10,682 nt of DNA from an uncultured Bacilli bacterium. GTDB taxonomy: Bacteria > Bacillota_I > Bacilli_A > RF39 > UBA660. The notes under the pieces are model-generated. The model had not been told where the DNA came from. It made no database searches and was given only the letters and a program-made list of their open reading frames with translations. This document shows positions 7,101 to 10,682 of this stretch, one piece after another (position 1 is the first letter of the stretch; each line of letters begins with the position of its first letter). A program made the position numbers and the translations under genes. Location of the stretch: positions 1 through 10,682 of the forward strand of contig CANRLB010000036.1 of the NCBI GenBank assembly GCA_947631365.1, given 5' to 3'.

Positions 7101-7610
7101 AGAAGATGATGATATTATTAAGATTACCATCGCTGAACATACTGCAATTACAACAACATATAAAGGTAAGACATCTTTATTTTGATTAGATATAGTACCA
7201 TATGTATCATAATCTGTTTTCTTAAAATAATTAGTAACAGTTTGATACAATTTTTTGGCTTCCTTAGAAGTATCTTTAACTTCTGATGTAATATTATAAG
7301 AAGTATAATCACCATTGATAGTATAATCTACATTATCTACATTTTCTAAATTAGATAAATAACTAATTACCTCTTCAGGATTATTACTATTTTTAACTAT
7401 TACTTGTAAATTTGATGAATTACTATCATCAAAAGTATTTTCCATAATATCTAGACCAATTCTCGTTTCTGAGTTTTTATCTAAATACTTAGTCATATCA
7501 TAATTAATATTTACTTTATGCACCAAAGCAAGGGAAATAATAGCTAAAATAATAAATAAGCTTAATAGTAAATATCTTATATTAATAATAAAATCAGTTA
7601 TTTTTTTCAT
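4131..7610 (-). CDS. MMPL/RND-family exporter with an expanded repeat-bearing extracellular domain
   Basis: A 1159-residue proton-driven exporter of the MMPL branch of the RND superfamily, in the cytoplasmic membrane. About 12 membrane helices are visible: near 11-30, a block of five from 148 to 300, 327-345, 998-1016, 1018-1042, 1047-1072, 1095-1115 and 1125-1150. Two Asp-Tyr pairs, MDYS (215-218) and IDYA (1065-1068), sit in matching helices of the two halves. They correspond to the D256/Y257 and D645/Y646 proton-relay pairs of mycobacterial MmpL3. The first extracellular domain (about 31-147) is ordinary. The second (about 346-997) is very long because of seven degenerate repeats. Typical Firmicutes MMPL pumps have about 700-1050 residues. 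AGGAGGA lies 10 bases before the ATG. It is divergent from a TetR regulator, the usual layout of a repressor-controlled pump. The substrate is unknown; lipids, fatty acids or amphipathic toxins are plausible. No clear terminator follows. Confidence 0.93.
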   Translation of the reverse strand: MKKITDFIINIRYLLLSLFIILAIISLALVHKVNINYDMTKYLDKNSETRIGLDIMENTFDDSNSSNLQVIVKNSNNPEEVISYLSNLENVDNVDYTINGDYTSYNITSEVKDTSKEAKKLYQTVTNYFKKTDYDTYGTISNQNKDVLPLYVVVIAVCSAMVILIISSSSYVEPFLFLFSILIAVAINMGTNIFLPSISNITESIAAILQMALSMDYSIMLMNRYHEEKKEEKDKVKAMKKALYNSFKSISSSSITTIVGLLALVFMEFTIGRDLGIVLAKGVLLSLLVIFTSLPGLILLFDKWINKTKKKSPNIKLNFMAHLSSKYHYIITALFVVVLIVSFFLKGNLTYTYTEKGTDKIESLFLNNNEMAVIYPSSKENEFSNYCKTIEKNLKIDDVLCYANTLNLPLTSEELPQKLADLDNDIDVSDYLLKIIYYHYYNPDEDNEITLDNIINFTQNNVYNNANMNKNIDDEMKSDISRLSNFASSKEINKKRNGKEIASVLKLEETDISNLLIYYHSLNNNLTLTLKEFITFVSNSKELNGKVDNQKLTMLNTYLSNPSLNSIDMANFLNTDASLVQNIYLYYLTLNDIKDEIKLNDLVTFIKNNNLNLPTDLLNNLNTFTNKDLITTPIDALSISQLFNIDLNLINQIYYLANKELMSPYEFTSFIVNNHLSDNEDLLKVYFLMNSSINENTYTYKDLSSNLNIDENSIKNIYAMYLSSDLKLSLHEFITFIITHQNDELLNGKLNEDTVNNLSMINNLITSSINNISYNAKDLAKILNLNYNDVSLIYSLYDININQINLDVSFNEFINFLNKNVMNNKDYASKFTQDVKKHLEIVLEIINNSLNNKKYTKEELYNLLKPLANDLDKNLIDLLYIYYGSVYDYQEYHMTIEEFSNYLNNVILNDQRFDDYITEHQKEDIISSKKSIKDAKDKLISDKYSRIVLNVNLPYEGDETYKFIENINKDIKKIDNQSYLVGDSTMAYEMNHNFNKELNLITILTIIFIFVVVLFTFKSFIIPLVLVLIIQASVFLIMGILSFSHEPLYFISILIVQSILMGATIDYAILYTSYYLEERKHHNIKDAISISYNKSLHTILTSGSILTIVTLIVGLFSSQVTSKICTTLSEGAIASCFLIIFFLPAILATFDKIIVKKKC
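4881..6368 (-). repeat. Seven tandem about 70-residue helical repeats in the MMPL extracellular domain
   Basis: Residues about 415-910 of the exporter repeat a two-part pattern. Part A resembles L-x-x-h-L-x-h-x4-I-x-x-h-Y-x-x-Y, with copies starting near residues 417, 498, 567, 634, 700, 775 and 856. Part B resembles h-x-L-x-E-F-h-x-F, with examples LTLKEFITF (528), LSLHEFITF (728), VSFNEFINF (808) and MTIEEFSNY (894). Starts are spaced 66-81 residues apart. Copies are clearly diverged, so this is an old protein-level duplication, not a recent DNA expansion. The segment lies between membrane helices 7 and 8 and is predicted to be outside the cell. Confidence 0.8.
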
Positions 7611-7642
7611 TTTATAGTCATCCTCCTAAACGAACAAAAAAT

Positions 7643-7671
7643 ATTATATTTCTTCTATTTAAAGATGTAAA
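7643..7671 (-). promoter_or_regulatory. Promoter of the MMPL exporter gene
   Basis: On the reverse strand TTTACA (7671-7666), a 17-base spacer and TATAAT (7648-7643) form a strong sigma-A promoter. Transcription would start near 7636, with AGGAGGA at 7626-7620 directly downstream. Its -35 touches the palindrome at 7670-7690, so a repressor there would block it. Confidence 0.8.
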
Positions 7672-7718
7672 TAACAAAAACTTTGTTATTGTCAAAATTT
7701 TAACAAAATTATTTACAT
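7665..7718. promoter_or_regulatory. Operator region between the MMPL and TetR genes
   Basis: Three nested dyads are visible. AATAACAAA (7670-7678) and TTTGTTATT (7682-7690) form a perfect 9-bp inverted repeat around AAC, typical in size for a TetR-family operator. GTCAAAATTTTAAC (7691-7704) is palindromic except for one pair. Outermost, ATGTAAATAA (7665-7674) is exactly complementary to TTATTTACAT (7709-7718) and contains both promoters' -35 hexamers. The first palindrome overlaps the pump -35 by two bases, so repression of the pump by the adjacent TetR protein is likely, with autoregulation possible. Binding itself is inferred. Confidence 0.65.
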
Positions 7719-7739
7719 TGTCTAAAAAAATGCTATAAT
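7712..7739 (+). promoter_or_regulatory. Promoter of the tetR-like gene
   Basis: TTTACA (7712-7717), a 16-base spacer and TATAAT (7734-7739), with TG at 7731-7732, make an extended sigma-A promoter. Transcription would start near 7746, some 19 bases before the ATG. The -35 hexamer is identical to that of the opposing pump promoter. Confidence 0.8.
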
Positions 7740-7764
7740 ATAGGTTACAAAAGAAGGGATAAAA

Positions 7765-8328
7765 ATGAAAGTTAAATGGAAAAATTCTTCCTCAAGAAAA
7801 ACTAAAGATAAAATAAAAATGGCTTTTGCTTCTCTTTTAAAGGAAAAAGGAGAACTTAATAAAGTAACAGTCACGGATATAGTTAAAATTGCTGATATTA
7901 CGAGAGCATCTTTTTACACACATTTTGACAATGTTTATGATATAGCTAAAGAACTTCAAAATGAAACTTTAGATATCCTTTATAATAATATTAAAGATAA
8001 AGGGGATATTAGAACTATTAATAACTATTTTGATGAAATAATTAGTTATTTAAAAGTAAATGAAGAAATATATACTATGATTTTAACGAGTGATGATCCT
8101 ACTGTTTACACCCTACCTTTAAATAGAATTATTACCAAATCTCTAAAAGACATCCTAAATTCTTTTAATATTATTGATCTTGATTTAAAAATAACTTTAT
8201 TTGTTGATGGTTGTATGGACATTGTAATTAAATATTTTCGCAAAGAAATAAATTATTCTTTAGATGAAATAAATATCTTTTTCCATAATACTTTTAAAAT
8301 TCTCTTTTTACAAGAAAAAAACATATAA
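7765..8328 (+). CDS. TetR/AcrR-family transcriptional regulator, probable repressor of the MMPL pump
   Basis: A 187-residue one-component regulator of typical TetR length. The N-terminal DNA-binding domain (about 11-58) starts RKTKDKIKMAFASLLKEKG and contains the helix-turn-helix VTVTDIVKIADITRASFYTHF (34-54, read as VTVTDIVKIADI then TRASFYTHF), with ITRASFYTHF as recognition helix. The remaining helices (about 60-187) form the ligand-binding and dimerisation part, which is poorly conserved and does not identify the inducer. GAAGGG lies a few bases before the ATG. The gene is divergent from the MMPL exporter and the 154-bp gap holds a palindrome touching the pump promoter. The likely role is ligand-relieved repression of the pump, as with FarR/FarE in Staphylococcus aureus. 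The inducer may resemble the pumped substrate. Its TAA stop lies in the hairpin that terminates the converging operon. Confidence 0.92.
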   Translation: MKVKWKNSSSRKTKDKIKMAFASLLKEKGELNKVTVTDIVKIADITRASFYTHFDNVYDIAKELQNETLDILYNNIKDKGDIRTINNYFDEIISYLKVNEEIYTMILTSDDPTVYTLPLNRIITKSLKDILNSFNIIDLDLKITLFVDGCMDIVIKYFRKEINYSLDEINIFFHNTFKILFLQEKNI

Positions 8329-8342
8329 GAAATTCTTATATG
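8315..8342 (-). terminator. Terminator of the mtaB operon, shared with the tetR 3' end
   Basis: CATATAAGAA (8322-8331) and TTCTTATATG (8333-8342) are perfectly complementary around one central A. On the reverse strand the stem is followed by seven T (8321-8315), a clear rho-independent terminator 6 bases after the 72-residue protein's stop. On the forward strand no T run follows, so it would stop tetR transcripts less well. The tetR TAA (8326-8328) lies inside the stem. Confidence 0.8.
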
Positions 8343-8348
8343 CCCTAA

Positions 8349-8567
8349 TTATCTTCTTTTTCCTTCTCTTACTATTTCCCCAAATTCATTAATATAACAA
8401 CCTTCAGGAATATCTTTCATTAAATCAGTTTCAGGATTTAAATAAATTTTTTCCTTAGGTATTGATATTTGATCTAAATAAATCTCTTCATTAGGTAATG
8501 GTGTTGGATTTAAATAATTACCATCTTTAGGTGTTGGCGTTGGCTCTATATATTTTCCATCTTTCAT
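8349..8567 (-). CDS. Small hypothetical protein with four 12-residue Tyr/Pro repeats
   Basis: I do not recognise this 72-residue protein. AAAGGAGA (8583-8576) lies about 8 bases before the ATG and supports translation. Residues 2-49 are four 12-residue units, each with Tyr at unit position 5 (Y6, Y18, Y30, Y42) and the first three ending in Pro (P13, P25, P37); the first two contain PTP. The tail (50-72) reads PEGCYINEFGEIVREGKRR and ends strongly basic. There is no signal peptide or membrane segment, so it is predicted to be cytoplasmic and probably extended rather than globular. It is the last gene of a three-gene operon, 29 bases after mtaB and directly before a strong terminator. Good RBS, operon position and regular repeats argue that it is real. 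A scaffold or peptide-ligand role is speculation. Confidence 0.7.
   Translation of the reverse strand: MKDGKYIEPTPTPKDGNYLNPTPLPNEEIYLDQISIPKEKIYLNPETDLMKDIPEGCYINEFGEIVREGKRR
8421..8564 (-). repeat. Four 36-bp coding repeat units in the small Tyr/Pro protein
   Basis: Codons 2-49 form four units of exactly 12 codons: KDGKYIEPTPTP, KDGNYLNPTPLP, NEEIYLDQISIP and KEKIYLNPETDL. Units 1 and 2 are closest. Units 3 and 4 keep the Tyr position but have lost PTP. Synonymous differences between units show the repeat is not a fresh duplication. Confidence 0.8.
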
Positions 8568-8596
8568 ATTATTGTCTCCTTTTCTTTATAAAATCA

Positions 8597-9829
8597 TTAT
8601 TTATATAGTATCTCATAAATTTTATTTTTTTCTAATTTTGCATTTATTTCTACTTTTAAATAATTAGAGGTATGACCAATACTAACATTATCATTTATTT
8701 CTTCAACTAAAACATCAACAACTTGACCTTTAAATTTACTTTCATATTCATTTTCTAAAAACTCAGATAAACGCAAAAGTTTATGAACTCTTTCTGTTTT
8801 CGCTTTTTCATCTACTTCTTTTAATCTAGAGGCAACAGTACCATCTCTTCTTGAATATGGAAAAACGTGAATTTTACTAAACTTAATTTTTTGACAAAAT
8901 TCATAAGTACTTAGAAAATCTTCATCACTTTCTAAAGGAAAACCCACAATTACATCAGTTGAAATAGAAATATCGGGTCTAATTTCTCTAATGGCTTTGA
9001 TTTTTTCTTCAAAATATTTTAAATCATATTTTCGCATCATTCTTTTTAGGGTATTATCACTACCCGCTTGCAAAGGAATATGTAAATGATTACAAAATTT
9101 AGGATTATTTTTAAGCATTTCCATAAATTTATCATCAAGTTCAGTTACCTCTACACTCGAAAGTCTAATTCTTTTTAAACCATCTATTTTGGATATTTCA
9201 TTAATAACATCAACTAAAGTATGACCTTCATAATTATAAGATCCTGTATGAATACCAGTTAAAACTATTTCTAAATGATTGTTATTAACTAAATTCTTGA
9301 CTTCCGTAATAATCTCATCAAAATCTTTACTACGACATTTACCTCTTGTAAATGGAATAATACAATAAGTACAGAAGTTATCACAACCATCTTCAATTTT
9401 AATAAATGCTCTAGTATGATCAAAATCATTTATTTCCATATTTTCAAAGGCTAAATCACGGTTTTTAGTATGCATTGTAAGAGGCTTTTTATTTTTTAAA
9501 TATTCTTCTAATAAAGATAAGATTTTAGTTTTATAATTATTACCTACTAAAATATCAATATTTAATTTTTGATAAGCTTCAATATTATTTTGCACAGCAC
9601 ATCCAGTCACAATTAAAATAGAAGATGGATTATCTCTTCTTATTCTTCTTATATATTTTCGACATTTATTATCCGCAGTATTAGTAACAGTACATGTATT
9701 AACTATTACAATATCGGCCATATGATAATCATTTGTATAATCATAATTATTTTTAACAAATAATTCTTTTAAATAATTTGATTCATAACTATTTACTTTA
9801 CAGCCAAAAGTTTCAATATAAAACTTCAT
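8597..9829 (-). CDS. mtaB: tRNA (N6-threonylcarbamoyladenosine(37)-C2)-methylthiotransferase
   Basis: MtaB is a radical-SAM methylthiotransferase that converts t6A37 to ms2t6A37 in ANN-decoding tRNAs in the cytoplasm, stabilising codon pairing. The 410-residue protein has the family's three parts. The N-terminal UPF0004 domain carries the cluster ligands C10 (ETFGCKVNSYES), C46 (NTCTVTN) and C77 (TGCAV). The radical-SAM domain has C149, C153 and C156 in IEDGCDNFCTYCIIPFTRG. The C-terminal TRAM domain spans about 363-410. The start FYIETFGCKVN and the motif IIPFTRGKCRS favour MtaB over MiaB or RimO. The start is supported by AGGGGGA about 6 bases upstream, which overlaps the stop of the preceding gene (10-base gap). 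That indicates coupled translation in an operon with the membrane protein upstream and the 72-residue protein downstream. It is complete, with no missing cluster ligand. Confidence 0.95.
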   Translation of the reverse strand: MKFYIETFGCKVNSYESNYLKELFVKNNYDYTNDYHMADIVIVNTCTVTNTADNKCRKYIRRIRRDNPSSILIVTGCAVQNNIEAYQKLNIDILVGNNYKTKILSLLEEYLKNKKPLTMHTKNRDLAFENMEINDFDHTRAFIKIEDGCDNFCTYCIIPFTRGKCRSKDFDEIITEVKNLVNNNHLEIVLTGIHTGSYNYEGHTLVDVINEISKIDGLKRIRLSSVEVTELDDKFMEMLKNNPKFCNHLHIPLQAGSDNTLKRMMRKYDLKYFEEKIKAIREIRPDISISTDVIVGFPLESDEDFLSTYEFCQKIKFSKIHVFPYSRRDGTVASRLKEVDEKAKTERVHKLLRLSEFLENEYESKFKGQVVDVLVEEINDNVSIGHTSNYLKVEINAKLEKNKIYEILYK

Positions 9830-9839
9830 AATTATCCCC

Positions 9840-10412
9840 CTAATTCAAAAGTTTATTTAGTTCTTTTAAAGCGTTTAAAAAAGCTTCCTCCTTTTCATAA
9901 CTTATAACATGAACTTCTTTTATTTTATCCACTTCATCTTTATTAACTAAATCGTTTAAATTTACTTTTTTTATTGTTACATCATCCATTTTAATTTCTT
10001 TTTCATAATTAATCGCATAGCGATTTTGTTTTTTTAATAATTCATCATAACTAATAATCGCTTTTTCTTCTTGATCTTTTTCATATTCAGTAAAATTAAT
10101 ACGATTATTATTTTTATCTTCTTCTAATTTTTTAGTTAAACTTTTTAAATCTAGCAATTCAACATCCTCATCATTCTCTTCTTCCTCAGGTGTAACATCA
10201 ATTAATTCGACAAGTTCATTTAATTCTTTATGATTATCATTATTATCATTATGAATATTATTTTTTTCATCAATTTTTGGATCTTTATTAATCATAATAA
10301 AGTATGCTAAAACCACCAAAAGAATTAAAAGTGTTATAATAGCTGAAAAAAAGATAATATCAACAATGGTTAAATATTGAAAAAATTTATAAATATCTTG
10401 GAGAAAATTCAT
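9840..10412 (-). CDS. Hypothetical bitopic membrane protein with acidic cytoplasmic tail
   Basis: I do not recognise this 190-residue protein. One hydrophobic helix (about 18-41) follows a short N-terminus. After it come a low-complexity Asn/Asp-rich linker (about 48-62), an acidic stretch (EEEENDEDVE, 76-85) and a charged helical region to the end. Two short segments look most constrained: EYEKDQEEKAIISYDELLKK (109-128) and HVISYEKEEAFLNALKELNK (168-187). Both contain ISY followed by an acidic helix, which suggests an internal duplication or two docking helices. The tail is predicted to be cytoplasmic, so a membrane tether or adaptor is possible, but that is inference. GGTGAT lies before the ATG. 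It is the first gene of the mtaB operon, and its TAG overlaps the mtaB ribosome binding site. The promoter is at 10508-10536. Confidence 0.75.
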   Translation of the reverse strand: MNFLQDIYKFFQYLTIVDIIFFSAIITLLILLVVLAYFIMINKDPKIDEKNNIHNDNNDNHKELNELVELIDVTPEEEENDEDVELLDLKSLTKKLEEDKNNNRINFTEYEKDQEEKAIISYDELLKKQNRYAINYEKEIKMDDVTIKKVNLNDLVNKDEVDKIKEVHVISYEKEEAFLNALKELNKLLN

Positions 10413-10431
10413 CTTTTATCACCACATCTTC

Positions 10432-10440
10432 ATTGTATCA
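10432..10440 (-). promoter_or_regulatory. Possible proximal extended -10 for the mtaB operon
   Basis: On the reverse strand TGATACAAT (10440-10432) fits TG-n-TACAAT. The bases 17-18 upstream (TTTATT) are a poor -35. Transcription would start about 13 bases before the ATG of the membrane protein, similar to the short leaders elsewhere in the window. It would be secondary to the stronger promoter upstream. Confidence 0.3.
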
Positions 10441-10507
10441 CTTAGATTTAATTAAAATAAAGTATCTAACAATATATTTACACATTTTTATACAAATGTT
10501 GACATTT

Positions 10508-10536
10508 ATTATAGCATTTAATTTGACAATGTGCAA
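10508..10536 (-). promoter_or_regulatory. Main promoter of the membrane protein-mtaB-repeat protein operon
   Basis: On the reverse strand TTGCAC (10536-10531), a 17-base spacer and TATAAT (10513-10508), preceded by TG at 10516-10515, form a strong extended sigma-A promoter. Transcription near 10501 gives a leader of about 88 bases. That leader starts with a small dyad, ACATTT (10499-10494) and AAATGT (10487-10482). No known riboswitch is recognised in it. Confidence 0.7.
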
Positions 10537-10552
10537 CTTTATTTTTACGCAT

Positions 10553-10575
10553 AAAAAAAGCCTTTTAAGGCTTTT
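10553..10575 (-). terminator. Rho-independent terminator for leftward transcription entering from the right
   Basis: AAAAGCC (10556-10562) and GGCTTTT (10569-10575) pair around TTTTAA. On the reverse strand the stem is followed by seven T (10559-10553), so it should end a leftward transcript from beyond the window. On the forward strand only four T follow before CAG, so it would be weaker in that direction. Confidence 0.7.
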
Positions 10576-10576
10576 C

Positions 10577-10615
10577 AGACTGTTGACAAAGTAAAATTTG
10601 TTAATGGTCTTTTTA
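10577..10615 (+). terminator. Terminator-like hairpin of forward-strand polarity
   Basis: AGACTGTTGACAAA (10577-10590) can pair with TTTGTTAATGGTCT (10597-10610) over 14 positions. Eleven are Watson-Crick and three are G-U pairs if the RNA is forward-strand. In reverse-strand RNA the same three would be A-C mismatches. The T run 10610-10614 follows. Pairing and U tract both point to a forward transcript, but no forward gene is visible to its left after tetR. Confidence 0.45.
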
Positions 10616-10682
10616 TTTTGAAAAAAATGTAATATAATTGAGATAGCGAGTTCACTTATTCTCGACAAATAAGTTATCATAA
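10611..10682. other. Gene-free right edge with a small dyad
   Basis: No coding frame is supported here. A TATAAT at 10633-10638 (forward) lacks a good -35. ACTTATT (10654-10660) and AATAAGT (10668-10674) form a 7-bp dyad around CTCGACA, flanked by GATA and TATC. It could be an operator or leader hairpin of a gene right of the window. Nothing else can be said from what is visible. Confidence 0.3.

Noticed and set aside
10412..10501. Riboswitch or T-box in the 88-base leader of the mtaB operon
   Set aside because: Only one 6-bp A/T-rich dyad is visible; no T-box sequence, conserved riboswitch core or terminator/antiterminator pair is recognisable.
10438..10680. 80-codon reverse-strand reading frame
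   Set aside because: It runs through the T7 terminator hairpin and the mtaB-operon promoter, lacks a ribosome binding site and has A/T-driven composition (Ile, Lys, Asn, Phe) with no motif.

Overview
The window is about three-quarters A+T. It looks like a chromosomal segment of a low-GC Firmicute, probably an uncultured member of the Bacilli (Erysipelotrichia/RF39-like). The evidence is an RNase HIII gene divergent from cvpA, consensus Bacillus-type promoters (TTGACA/TATAAT, often with an extended TGn -10), AGGAGG-type ribosome binding sites, U-tract terminators and the t6A methylthiotransferase MtaB. Trp is encoded by TGG in all the genes and no reading frame needs UGA read-through, so the standard genetic code fits. 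No mobile element, tRNA, rRNA or CRISPR array was seen. The taxon is an inference.

Left part (1-3380). A truncated cvpA-like gene runs off the left edge. It is divergent from rnhC (RNase HIII), and the two share an 83-bp promoter region. rnhC converges with a half-size ABC exporter with no gap: their TAG stop codons abut inside one small hairpin that also looks like the rnhC terminator. Upstream of the exporter on the same strand is an unrecognised 109-residue Cys-rich protein with its own promoter.

Centre (3381-8345). A membrane-anchored SleB-family (Hydrolase_2) cell-wall hydrolase gene has a perfect-consensus promoter and an unusually G/C-rich hairpin just after its start. Next comes a 1159-residue MMPL/RND-type exporter. 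Its second extracellular domain is expanded by seven degenerate helical repeats of about 70 residues. A TetR-family regulator is transcribed divergently. The 154-bp gap between them holds two opposed promoters with identical TTTACA -35 hexamers inside a 10-bp inverted repeat, and a palindromic operator candidate. This looks like a self-contained repressor/pump module, comparable in layout to farR/farE of Staphylococcus aureus.

Right part (8315-10682). A three-gene leftward operon starts at a promoter near 10508-10536. It encodes an unrecognised bitopic membrane protein with an acidic cytoplasmic tail, MtaB (tRNA ms2t6A37 synthesis), and a 72-residue protein built of four 12-residue Tyr/Pro repeats. 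It ends at a hairpin shared with the tetR stop codon. The last 240 bases hold no convincing gene, only the operon promoter and two adjacent terminator-like hairpins of opposite polarity.

The most novel-looking elements are the repeat-expanded MMPL pump with its regulator, the start-proximal RNA structure of the hydrolase, and the repeat microprotein next to mtaB.
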